Below the pieces are notes generated by a model. The model was given only the letters and a program-made list of their open reading frames with translations. It did not search any database and was not told the DNA's origin. Positions 1-5,929 of a stretch of DNA of 17,276 bases are shown piece after piece (position 1 is the stretch's first letter; each line of letters opens with the position of its first letter). A program made the position numbers and the translations under genes. The stretch comes from JAAAOZ01 sp964496595 (GTDB taxonomy: Bacteria > Chloroflexota > Anaerolineae > B4-G1 > SLSP01). The DNA lies in NCBI GenBank assembly GCA_964496595.1, contig CAZCAI010000107.1:1-17276 (forward strand), read 5' to 3'.

Positions 1-202
1 ACCCCCGCTCTGTTTACAAACGGGATGGACTAAACCCATAATTGGAACTGCTGCTTTTCTTCTGTTCAAGTGCGTTGCACCTTGGTCTGCTCATAAAATT
101 AAATAGATATAATCTGTTTACCAAAGCTCTTATGAACCTTCACAAGGGGTTCGCGATCTTAGTTTAAAAATAATATAATCATCTATTAAAATCGTAGGGT
201 TA

Positions 203-211
203 TGGTATAAT
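203..211 (+). promoter_or_regulatory. Extended -10 promoter of the ABC transporter operon
   Basis: The sequence TGGTATAAT gives a perfect TATAAT at 206-211 with the extended -10 TG at 203-204. I see no good -35 box 17 bases upstream, which fits an extended -10 promoter. A start near 218 would leave a leader of about 27 bases before the ATG at 245. A second perfect TATAAT lies at 108-113, also without a convincing -35. The AT-rich stretch from 1 to 200 holds no gene that I can support. Confidence 0.6.
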
Positions 212-244
212 CTAGGCAAATTGAGAGATGTGGAGGTATGTGGC

Positions 245-1180
245 ATGATTGAAATGCAGGGATTGACCAAAAAATTCGATGATTTGACCGCTGTGAATGA
301 TGTGACGCTCTCCGTCGCGCCGGGGGAGGTGGTGGCCTTGCTGGGGCCGAACGGCGCGGGCAAGACGACAACGGTGCGGATGCTCTCGGCGGTCCTGGCG
401 CCGACGACGGGAAGCGCGCGCGTCGCCGGCTATGATGTGGTCGCTGAAGGGCAAGCGGTGCGTCGCCAGGTGGGCGTGCTCACCGAGGCGCCCGGCCTCT
501 ACACGCGGATGACGGGCCGCGAGTATCTGGACTTCTTCGGCGAGGTGCGGGGACTTTCTGCGCGCCAACGTCGCGCGCGTATTAACGAGTTAGGCGAGCA
601 GTTTCGGATGGCCTTCGCGCTGGATCGGCGCTTGGGCGAGTATTCCAAGGGGATGGCGCAGAAAATCGCCCTGATGCGCACGCTGCTGCACAATCCGCCG
701 GTATTACTGTTGGACGAGCCGACTTCGGCGATGGACCCGGAGAGCGCGCGCCTGGTGCGCGATGCGATTATGCAGATGCGCGACGACGACCGCCGCGCCA
801 TCATCGTCTGCACCCATAATTTGCCGGAGGCAGAGGAGTTGGCGGATCGCATCGCCATCATCCGCAAGGGCGAGATCATCGCGGAGGGCGTTGTGCCGAT
901 GTTGAAGTCGCAGATGTTAGGGCCGCCGCTGATGGAAGTGCGATTTGCAGCCTCCTCGAACAATGGCGTGGGGCCGTTGATTGGGCGCTATGCTCACGTC
1001 CAGGCGATGGGGGAGCGATGGGTGCGCTATAGCACCCCCAATCCAGCGGAGGTCAATGCCCAGCTTCTCAAGGCGTTGATCGCAGCGGAGATTCCCGTCG
1101 TCACCTTGAGCGAGGTTCCGCAGAGCTTGGAGGCCGTCTATTTGCGCGTGGTGGGAGAAAACGAGGGGATGATCCGATGA
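245..1180 (+). CDS. ABC transporter ATP-binding protein (ABC-2/NatA-like)
   Basis: Cytoplasmic ATPase subunit that powers the permease encoded next. In the 311-residue product I see Walker A GPNGAGKTT (34-42), an ABC signature variant YSKGMAQK (133-140), Walker B VLLLDEPTSAMDP (153-165) and the switch histidine in CTHNLPEAEEL (about 191). The Q-loop position reads LTEAPGLY with Glu instead of Gln, as is common in NatA-like ATPases. Residues from about 235 on form the C-terminal extension of this subfamily. I chose ATG 245 over the in-frame TTG at 221 because GGAGG at 232-236 lies 8 bases upstream of it. The stop overlaps the permease start in an ATGA, so the two are translationally coupled. 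The substrate cannot be told from sequence. Confidence 0.93.
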   Translation: MIEMQGLTKKFDDLTAVNDVTLSVAPGEVVALLGPNGAGKTTTVRMLSAVLAPTTGSARVAGYDVVAEGQAVRRQVGVLTEAPGLYTRMTGREYLDFFGEVRGLSARQRRARINELGEQFRMAFALDRRLGEYSKGMAQKIALMRTLLHNPPVLLLDEPTSAMDPESARLVRDAIMQMRDDDRRAIIVCTHNLPEAEELADRIAIIRKGEIIAEGVVPMLKSQMLGPPLMEVRFAASSNNGVGPLIGRYAHVQAMGERWVRYSTPNPAEVNAQLLKALIAAEIPVVTLSEVPQSLEAVYLRVVGENEGMIR

Positions 1181-2658
1181 TTGATACATTGGAATTTGAT
1201 AAAGTAAAACAATGGCCAAAGTCGCTGTGGTCGGATTTTAGACCGGCGTGGGTGATCACTCGGCGTGAGGTGCGCGATACGCTGCGGGATTGGCGCATTG
1301 TCTTTCCCATTGTTATCTTGGTGACCTTCTTTCCCTTTCTCGCGAATTTCGCGGCCAGTCAGGGCATCGATTTCGTCAATGAGTACGGTGCGAGTCTGAT
1401 CATTGAGCGGCTCTTCCCCTTTCTGATGTTAGTCGTAGGCTTCTTCCCCAGCTCCTTCTCCCTGGTGATCGCGTTGGAGACGTTCGTCGGCGAGAAAGAG
1501 CGCGGCAGCTTGGAGTCGCTATTGGCGACGCCGCTGACGGATCGGCAGCTCTACTTGGGTAAACTGCTGGCCTCTACAATCCCGCCTGTGGTAGCGAGCT
1601 ATTTGGGGATGGGGGTCTATTTGGGGCTACTGAACCTGTCGATGGGCTGGCGACCAGAGCCGGAGCTGCTGGTGCTGGCCGTGTTGTTATCGACGGTGGA
1701 GGCGCTGGTGATGGTCTCCGGCGCGGTGATCGTCTCCAGCCAGGCAACCAGCGTCCGCGCGGCGAACTTGTTAGCGAGCTTCATCATTATCCCGATGGCG
1801 TTCCTGTTGCAGGCGCAGGCCGGCTTCTTGCTCTTTGCGGATTACGCCATCCTCTGGTGGATTACGATCTTTTTGGTCGTGGTGAATATTCTGCTGATTC
1901 GGTTGGGGATTCGCGTCTTCGACCGGGAGCACTTGCTGGGCCGCGATTTGGACTACATCGATCTGGGCCGCGCGTGGAAGACCTTCTGGGATGCTGCGCT
2001 GCCGCGCCGGGGATTGAAGGCCCTCTACTTCGAGGAGATTCCCGCGCTGTTGCGCGCGATGCGCGCCGAGATCCTCGTCACTTTCTTGATCGTCTTCGTC
2101 GGCGGGGCGTTGGTCGGCATGTGGGGCGCGGCAAGATTCCCGCTGCCGGCGTCGTTGATCGATTTTGAGTATATCTCCGATGTGGCGATGATTGAGGAGG
2201 CCGTGGGGCGCACCGGCCTGCTCCCTGTCTTTTCGACGGAGGCGGTCTTTTACAATAATGCGCGCGCTCTGCTCGGGGGCGCGTTGCTTTCGATCTTCTC
2301 ATTGGGCGTGCTGGGCGGATTGTTGTTGCTGGCGCCTATCGCGTTGATTGTCTACGTGATGTTGCAGGTGATGCCGCTGGGGATCAGCCCGTGGCTCTTC
2401 TTGACGGCCTTCATACTGCCGCATGGGATTCTGGAGCTGCCCGCCGCGCTGCTCGCGACGGCGCAGGCGATGCGAATGGGGGATGTGATCTTAGAACCGC
2501 CGGACGATGGCGGCGGCATGATAGGCATCGTGCGCGAGTTGGGGCGCTTTGTGAAGCTCTTCGTCGCGCTGGTGCTGCCCCTCTTGCTGATAGCAGCGTG
2601 GATCGAGGTGAACATCACGCCGCATTTGGTGGTGCGCTTCTTTGGGCAGATGGGGTAA
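1177..2658 (+). CDS. ABC-2 permease fused to a SpoIIM-like membrane domain
   Basis: Integral membrane partner of the preceding ATPase, 493 residues. The N-terminal half is an ABC-2 type permease. It has a cytosolic start, a first membrane segment near 42-60, the family motif GEKERGSLESLLATPLTDRQ (105-124) and further segments to about 245. The C-terminal half (about 285-490) has the hallmarks of the stage II sporulation protein M/DUF95 family: a conserved FYNNARALL (358-366), a hydrophobic GVLGGLLLLAPIAL stretch, and ILPHGILELPA (413-423), the HGxxE signature. The usual ABC-2 permease of this type has only the first half. The start ATG overlaps the ATPase stop. No spore genes are nearby, so the SpoIIM name here is only a family label. 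Export of an unknown substrate, or membrane remodelling, is an inference. Confidence 0.85.
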   Translation: MIDTLEFDKVKQWPKSLWSDFRPAWVITRREVRDTLRDWRIVFPIVILVTFFPFLANFAASQGIDFVNEYGASLIIERLFPFLMLVVGFFPSSFSLVIALETFVGEKERGSLESLLATPLTDRQLYLGKLLASTIPPVVASYLGMGVYLGLLNLSMGWRPEPELLVLAVLLSTVEALVMVSGAVIVSSQATSVRAANLLASFIIIPMAFLLQAQAGFLLFADYAILWWITIFLVVVNILLIRLGIRVFDREHLLGRDLDYIDLGRAWKTFWDAALPRRGLKALYFEEIPALLRAMRAEILVTFLIVFVGGALVGMWGAARFPLPASLIDFEYISDVAMIEEAVGRTGLLPVFSTEAVFYNNARALLGGALLSIFSLGVLGGLLLLAPIALIVYVMLQVMPLGISPWLFLTAFILPHGILELPAALLATAQAMRMGDVILEPPDDGGGMIGIVRELGRFVKLFVALVLPLLLIAAWIEVNITPHLVVRFFGQMG

Positions 2659-2677
2659 ATCAAGAAGTATCGGCAAT

Positions 2678-2722
2678 AACACCGGGGGAGGATTGAAAAT
2701 CCTCCCCCGGTGTTGTTTTTTT
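2678..2722 (+). terminator. Strong Rho-independent terminator of the ABC operon
   Basis: A perfect 16-bp stem (AACACCGGGGGAGGAT at 2678-2693 with its complement at 2699-2714) closes a 5-base loop, TGAAA. It is followed after one G by seven T residues (2716-2722). It sits 20 bases after the permease stop and 7 bases beyond the convergent minus-strand operon's last stop. The complementary strand has only a weak T-run, so it is mainly a plus-strand terminator. Confidence 0.95.
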
Positions 2723-2728
2723 GGTGAA

Positions 2729-2944
2729 TCAAGCAGCGACTGGAACCAGCTTGTAGATCCGCGCTTGTTGGGAGGCAGCCAGGAGATCGCCTCGACGCAA
2801 CGCCTCGCGAACGTCATCCAACTTGTAAGCATCCTTAAGAGATAAGTAGGGCGACCAGCCTTCATCGGTAATGATCAACTCGACCTCTACCTCCGCGACG
2901 TAGTCCCCCTCGTAGATGTGTTTGGTATGTGATTTTTTGATCAT
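2729..2944 (-). CDS. Small conserved protein paired with DUF4258 (possible antitoxin)
   Basis: Unrecognised by a named domain, 71 residues. It has a hydrophilic start, a beta-type stretch YVAEVEVELIITDEGWSPYL and a helical LDDVREALRRGDLLAAS. From memory, short proteins of this pattern (KHIYEGDYVAEVEVEL...WSPYLSL.DAYKLDDVR.AL) are often encoded directly after DUF4258 genes, as here. The start ATG overlaps the upstream stop in an ATGA, and AGAGGA lies a few bases before it. It is the last gene of the minus-strand operon and ends against the convergent ABC-operon terminator. A role as antitoxin or partner of the DUF4258 protein is inferred from gene order only. Confidence 0.75.
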   Translation of the reverse strand: MIKKSHTKHIYEGDYVAEVEVELIITDEGWSPYLSLKDAYKLDDVREALRRGDLLAASQQARIYKLVPVAA

Positions 2945-3264
2945 GCTTTCCTCTTTCTAAAGTCGTCTGTCCAGCGCTCTGGATCTGGTCGATAGGCTGT
3001 TACTACGACAGCGGGCGATGATGCATTCTTCGGTATTCCCCAAACTACGTGAATTGGTTCGCCCTGGAAGTCCTTTTGTAGTACAAGAACGCATGGGCCT
3101 TTGGGAAACTCTGGATAGTCTTCCACAATTACGGCTTCTGAAGTACCTTCGAGGACTTCTTTTGCGAGAATATCATCTTCGGCCAATTCATCGTATCCGT
3201 GGGCTGATATTCGTACTTCCCCACGTATCACTAACTCCAAGATTCGCTGGTAAGTTTTGCTCAT
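2941..3264 (-). CDS. DUF4258 domain protein (RelE/BrnT-like candidate toxin)
   Basis: A 107-residue soluble protein. Features typical of DUF4258 are the early ISAHGYDELAEDDI segment (about 19-32), the central VIVEDYPEFPKGPCVLVL, then PIHVVWGIPK and a C-terminal VVVTAYRPDPERW. The early histidine and the TAYRPDPERW strand are the most conserved parts. The fold is thought to resemble small RelE-like or BrnT-like toxins, although activity has rarely been shown. The gene overlaps both neighbours by 4 bases (ATGA junctions), so the three proteins are probably made in fixed ratio. No clear independent ribosome binding site is visible, which supports coupling to the UPF0175 gene. Confidence 0.85.
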   Translation of the reverse strand: MSKTYQRILELVIRGEVRISAHGYDELAEDDILAKEVLEGTSEAVIVEDYPEFPKGPCVLVLQKDFQGEPIHVVWGIPKNASSPAVVVTAYRPDPERWTDDFRKRKA

Positions 3265-3545
3265 ACGTGTTCGTCATCCAGAAGTTGCTCCAGCATAGCG
3301 ATTTCGTCCTCTAACTCTTCAGGCGACTCGGTAAAATAATCAATGCCGTGCCGGGCCAATAGTTGAATGAACGCCAGCTTGGAGATCCCCAAGAGTTCGG
3401 CGCCTTTGCCCGATGAGATACGTCCCTCTCGAAAAAGCTCTAGCGCGATCAACTCGCGCAAACGAGCTTCTATCTGCGTTTGAGGCACCTCCAGTGCTCC
3501 CAGCAGATCTCTTGGGAGTTCCAATGCCACGGTTAATGTGTTCAC
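3261..3545 (-). CDS. UPF0175 family protein (antitoxin-like DNA-binding)
   Basis: A 94-residue protein of the UPF0175 family. It has an N-terminal strand LTVALELPRDLL, then a helical arginine-rich core (IEARLRELIALELFREGRISSGKGAELLGISKLAF) with a helix-turn-helix-like RISSGKGAELLGISKLAFIQLL, and a tail HGIDYFTESPEELEDEIAML. Members are often found as antitoxins beside PIN-like or DUF3368 toxins. Here the downstream partner is a DUF4258 gene instead. The likely start is GTG at 3545, 17 bases after the previous stop. The ribosome binding site is weak (CGGACAA), so it may depend on coupling from upstream. Autoregulation of the operon is a reasonable but unproven inference. Confidence 0.85.
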   Translation of the reverse strand: MNTLTVALELPRDLLGALEVPQTQIEARLRELIALELFREGRISSGKGAELLGISKLAFIQLLARHGIDYFTESPEELEDEIAMLEQLLDDEHV

Positions 3546-3562
3546 TTTTTATTGTCCGTTGC

Positions 3563-3769
3563 CTATGAAGAGTTGAGCGGGCGACACGTGACGTGGAGAT
3601 AGGCGAAGTCGCCTTGGGGCGGCAAGAGATCCATCACCTCCACCACCTCGAAGGTCTCATCTCCCAGTTCCACAAATTCCCCGATCTCTGGCGCTTTTTC
3701 CTGGTTGATGATGGCGCCGGGCCGGTTTCCTCCTAAGATGACATAGCTGACTTTGTAGGTCATAGTCAT
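3563..3769 (-). CDS. Conserved hypothetical 68-residue protein
   Basis: I do not recognise this family. The protein is short, soluble and apparently all-beta. It has an N-terminal YKVSYVILGGNRPGAI strand pair, GEFVELGDETFEVVEVMDLL in the middle and a final AYLHVTCRP strand. There is one cysteine near the end and no signal peptide. The ATG at 3769 overlaps the stop of the cNMP-binding gene in an ATGA and has GGGAGG about 7 bases upstream. An alternative ATG two codons in is less well placed. Position suggests that it works with the upstream nucleotide-binding-domain protein, but nothing in the sequence says how. Confidence 0.7.
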   Translation of the reverse strand: MTMTYKVSYVILGGNRPGAIINQEKAPEIGEFVELGDETFEVVEVMDLLPPQGDFAYLHVTCRPLNSS

Positions 3770-4227
3770 AAGTTAGCCTCCCCTTGGGGCATCGCGCAGG
3801 TGAGGTTGCGAATCCGCAGTTTGAACGCCAGATCGCGCGCGATGTTGAACATCATCGTGTAACCGACACGACATTCCTGGTCCCAGAATGATAGCAGGGC
3901 GTCGCGCGTGAAGGCGTAAATCTCGGTCTTGGCGGAGAGGCAGCGGATCGTCGCCGACCGCGGCCCCGCATCTAAGAGCGCCATCTCGCCGAAGCTCTGT
4001 CCCGCTCCTAAGATGACCAGACTGGTAGCATTTTCCGCCAATTCAGATACGACCTCCACCTGCCCCGATAGGACGATGGCGATCTCCGTGCTTTGCTCCC
4101 CTTCCTTGAGAATGACATCGCCTTGGTGGAATATTTGTTTCTCGCCGACCGCGGCCAGTGCTTCTAACTGGGTGATGGTCAGGCCAGAGAACAGTTCAGC
4201 CGATTGTAAAGTGGATATTACGTCCAT
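3766..4227 (-). CDS. Stand-alone cyclic nucleotide-binding domain protein
   Basis: A 153-residue cytoplasmic protein made almost entirely of one Crp-type cNMP-binding domain. It has a helical lead (STLQSAELFSGLTITQLEALA), the beta-roll (QGDVILKEGEQSTEIAIVLSGQVEVV) and the phosphate-binding cassette FGEMALLDAGPRSATIRC (about 94-111), with the Glu and Arg that contact ribose and phosphate. A C-terminal helix follows. The DNA-binding winged helix of Crp/Fnr regulators is absent, so it probably acts as a sensor or partner protein rather than a transcription factor. GAGGAGGG lies 6 bases before the ATG. The stop of a short upstream frame overlaps this start as TGATG (see 4297-4533). It is the first clear gene of the five-gene minus-strand operon. 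Confidence 0.9.
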   Translation of the reverse strand: MDVISTLQSAELFSGLTITQLEALAAVGEKQIFHQGDVILKEGEQSTEIAIVLSGQVEVVSELAENATSLVILGAGQSFGEMALLDAGPRSATIRCLSAKTEIYAFTRDALLSFWDQECRVGYTMMFNIARDLAFKLRIRNLTCAMPQGEANL

Positions 4228-4264
4228 CAGTGCCCTCCTCGTATAAAAATGATCCGATAGTCTT

Positions 4265-4313
4265 GGCTCTTTAGGAATTCGCCGGGCGCCATCGTGCTAT
4301 TCCCATCCGCAAC
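4265..4313 (+). repeat. Copy A, 5' module of a two-part intergenic repeat
   Basis: This 49-base segment matches 13538-13586 at 41 of 49 positions by eye, including the core AGGAATTCGCCGGG. It contains a small hairpin, GGCGC-CATC-GTGCT (4285-4298). The equivalent in the other copy is GGTAC-AATC-GTACC, so the stem is kept through one full compensatory change and two G-U/Watson-Crick swaps on the plus strand. On the minus strand the same bases encode a conserved PGEFLKS-like string, so a decayed coding origin is an alternative. Confidence 0.55.
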
Positions 4314-4533
4314 CTGGTAATGCCATAGTCTTTAATCGCGTAGTCGGGTAATCAAGAAAGATGGGGTAGCCGCGTGCTTCGTGAACAAGTTCTTCTCTTG
4401 CATTATATGCGAAATCAATTGGAAAGCCAAGTTTGAGGTCGATTCCAGGAATTTTGGCGCCTTTTGCAGCATCTTTAAGGCTATCCGGGGTGTTATCGGG
4501 CGAAGTCCACAAGGGCCAAGAGCCGAACGGCAT
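4297..4533 (-). pseudogene. Doubtful 78-residue ORF, perhaps frameshifted remnant
   Basis: I do not recognise the product. The stretch DAAKGAKIPGIDLKLGFPIDF with the following NAREELVHEARGYPIFLDYP looks protein-like, but codon use (many AAA, AAT, GAA, AGA) differs from the GC-rich neighbours, suggesting foreign origin. Its frame stops at 4297. A second minus-strand frame then stays open to TGA at 4229-4227 and ends FLKSQDYRIIFIRGGH, overlapping the start of the cNMP-binding gene as TGATG. A gene broken by a frameshift near 4320 would explain both. The ATG at 4533 has only a G-run upstream. The whole interval 4228-4714 has no other gene that I can support. Confidence 0.3.
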
Positions 4534-4536
4534 CCC

Positions 4537-4627
4537 CCAACGCTATTCCAACCCTATCTAACTCAACGCAACGATGATGGCAACGTGGCTCAATCGTTCC
4601 GCCCTGCTTTTTGTATTACCATAATAA
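4537..4627 (+). repeat. Copy A, 3' module: phased CAAC upstream element with promoter
   Basis: This 91-base segment aligns without large gaps to 13722-13814 (about three quarters identical by eye) and more loosely to 9461-9556. It is built from CCAAC/CAAC motifs spaced about 11 bases apart, that is about one helical turn. It ends in a possible plus-strand promoter (TTCCGC at 4597, CATAAT at 4620-4625) serving the OsmC gene. The opposite strand also reads TGGTAATAC, an extended -10-like box that could serve the minus-strand operon, so the element may be a divergent control region. Confidence 0.55.
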
Positions 4628-4714
4628 GTGAGATGAACTTTCATGTTTTTTCTGTTGCGGGAGCTTTCGGGCAGGTGATCAGATCAGCATAGGGCGCAAG
4701 CCGAAGGAGAGAAA

Positions 4715-5149
4715 ATGGCGATTAAACGAGTTGGATCGGCGGAATGGCGAGGCGATTTAAAGCGCGGTCAGGGCGGTATCACGACCGAGAGCGGGGCGCT
4801 CAAGGGCGAGGCGTACGGCTTTAGCACCCGCTTCGAGCAGGAACTGGGGACGAATCCGGAGGAGTTGATTGCAGCCGCGCACGCGGCATGCTACAGCATG
4901 GCGTTTGCGCTCACGTTGAGCAACAAGGGCTACGCACCGGAGAGCATCGCGACCCAGGCGACATGCTCGCTCGAGAAGCAGGGGGATGGTTTTGCCATCA
5001 CGAAGATGAAGCTGGAGGTGGCGGGTCGCGTGCCCGATATCGACGCGGCGACCTTTCAGGAGATCGCCGAGGCGGCCGATCAAGGCTGCCCGGTCTCCAA
5101 TCTGCTGCGCGAGGGGCTGACGATTGAATTGCGCGCCAACCTGGCGTGA
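4715..5149 (+). CDS. osmC: OsmC family peroxiredoxin
   Basis: A 144-residue cytoplasmic thiol peroxidase that reduces organic hydroperoxides, usually with dihydrolipoyl or low-molecular-weight thiol reductants. The peroxidatic cysteine is Cys59 in NPEELIAAAHAACYSMA, and the resolving cysteine is Cys125 in AADQGCPVSNLL. The spacing and the early arginine (about 39, in STRFEQE) match OsmC rather than the shorter Ohr group. A further Cys84 is present. GGAG at 4706-4709 lies 5 bases before the ATG. It is the first gene of the stress/sulfur island and sits about 90 bases after the phased CAAC element, which probably carries its promoter. A 94-base gap with an 11-bp triple repeat separates it from superoxide reductase. 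Confidence 0.93.
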   Translation: MAIKRVGSAEWRGDLKRGQGGITTESGALKGEAYGFSTRFEQELGTNPEELIAAAHAACYSMAFALTLSNKGYAPESIATQATCSLEKQGDGFAITKMKLEVAGRVPDIDAATFQEIAEAADQGCPVSNLLREGLTIELRANLA

Positions 5150-5188
5150 AGCTGGACCTCTTGTATCTGATGTTGGTTGGCGTTCACT

Positions 5189-5221
5189 ATTAAAGCGAGA
5201 TTAAAGCGAGATTAAAGCGAG
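5189..5221 (+). repeat. Three tandem copies of an 11-bp unit before superoxide reductase
   Basis: The unit ATTAAAGCGAG occurs three times exactly at 5189-5199, 5200-5210 and 5211-5221, ending 7 bases before the AAAGGAG of the next gene. One helical turn per copy suggests a regulator binding one face of the DNA, or a slippage-variable leader that changes spacing. Both readings are inference. Confidence 0.85.
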
Positions 5222-5243
5222 GAATCGAAAGGAGTTTTAACGC

Positions 5244-5633
5244 ATGTTAGGAGAGCATATTCAACGCGCTGATTGGAAGAAAGAGAAGCATGTGCCCGTG
5301 ATCGAGGCGCCCGATGCCGTCGAGGCGGGGGAGTTCTTCGATGTCAAAGTGACGTTGGGCAAGGAAGTGGGGCATCCCAACACTACCGAACATCACATCG
5401 CCTGGGCCAAGCTCTATTTCAAGCCGGCGGATGGCAACTTTATCTATGATGTGGCGCACTTCGAGTTCAACGCGCATGGCGCATCGACCAAGAGCGCGAA
5501 CGAAGGCCCGGTCTACACGCATCATACCGGCGCTACCGAGATGAAGATTGACCAACCTGGCACATTGATCGCGGTCTCGTATTGCAACATCCACGGTTTG
5601 TGGGAGAGCAGTAAGGAGATCAACGTAACCTGA
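5244..5633 (+). CDS. sor: Superoxide reductase, one-iron (neelaredoxin) type
   Basis: Cytoplasmic enzyme that reduces superoxide to hydrogen peroxide without making oxygen, using electrons from rubredoxin or a similar donor. The 129-residue protein has the full Fe(His)4Cys site: His16 in EKHVPVI, His44 in GHPNTTEH, His50, Cys114 and His117 in SYCNIHG. The active-loop Glu14 and Lys15 are in the same places as in the Pyrococcus enzyme. It lacks the N-terminal desulforedoxin Cys4 domain, so it is the one-iron class. AAAGGAG lies 9 bases before the ATG. Its neighbours, OsmC upstream and sulfur-transfer genes downstream, fit a combined oxidative and reactive-sulfur defence. No rubredoxin gene is in the window. 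Confidence 0.96.
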   Translation: MLGEHIQRADWKKEKHVPVIEAPDAVEAGEFFDVKVTLGKEVGHPNTTEHHIAWAKLYFKPADGNFIYDVAHFEFNAHGASTKSANEGPVYTHHTGATEMKIDQPGTLIAVSYCNIHGLWESSKEINVT

Positions 5634-5644
5634 GAATGATAGAT

Positions 5645-5662
5645 TGAGGCTGATCAGCCTCA
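5645..5662 (+). promoter_or_regulatory. 18-bp perfect palindrome between superoxide reductase and csbD-like gene
   Basis: TGAGGCTGATCAGCCTCA is its own reverse complement, 11 bases after the superoxide reductase stop. A smaller hairpin (GTTT-GGC-AAAC) follows within 10 bases. There is no T-run, so it is not a classical terminator. A dimeric-repressor operator or an mRNA processing/stability hairpin are the likely readings. Confidence 0.55.
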
Positions 5663-5693
5663 GTGTGTTTGGCAAACCGATAGGAGGTGCAAA

Positions 5694-5918
5694 ATGGGCA
5701 ACAGCCTTACAGGATCTGAATGGCTGAGAATTCGGACGAAAGCGCGACAGCAATGGGATGAGTTGTCGGACGAGGACATCGGCTATATCGATGGTAACTG
5801 GGACAAATTCGCCGAGAAGCTGCGTGAGCGCTACAGTTTCACCAAAGTGCAGGCGGAAGAAGAGATCGCCAAATTCATCGAGGGGTTTGAGATCGATAGG
5901 CCGCTGGATTTGGGATGA
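5694..5918 (+). CDS. CsbD family general stress protein
   Basis: A 74-residue soluble, mostly helical protein. It matches the CsbD pattern: an initial lysine/arginine helix with QQWDELSDEDIGYIDGNWDKFAEKL, then RERYSFTKVQAEEEIAKFIEGF. The family is induced by general stress (sigma-B in Bacillus, osmotic or heat stress elsewhere), but its molecular function is unknown. A near-perfect ribosome binding site, AGGAGGTG, sits 4-5 bases before the ATG, suggesting high expression. The stop is 11 bases before the rhodanese start, and the rhodanese ribosome binding site overlaps the stop region, so the two are co-transcribed. Confidence 0.85.
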   Translation: MGNSLTGSEWLRIRTKARQQWDELSDEDIGYIDGNWDKFAEKLRERYSFTKVQAEEEIAKFIEGFEIDRPLDLG

Positions 5919-5929
5919 GGAGGATTTAA

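Noticed and set aside
1177..2658. True sporulation gene
   Set aside because: The SpoIIM family is widespread in non-spore-formers, and no other sporulation gene is visible here.
4381..4692. Plus-strand open frame of 103 codons upstream of osmC
   Set aside because: It covers the phased upstream element and the opposite ORF, has no ribosome binding site and no protein-like pattern.
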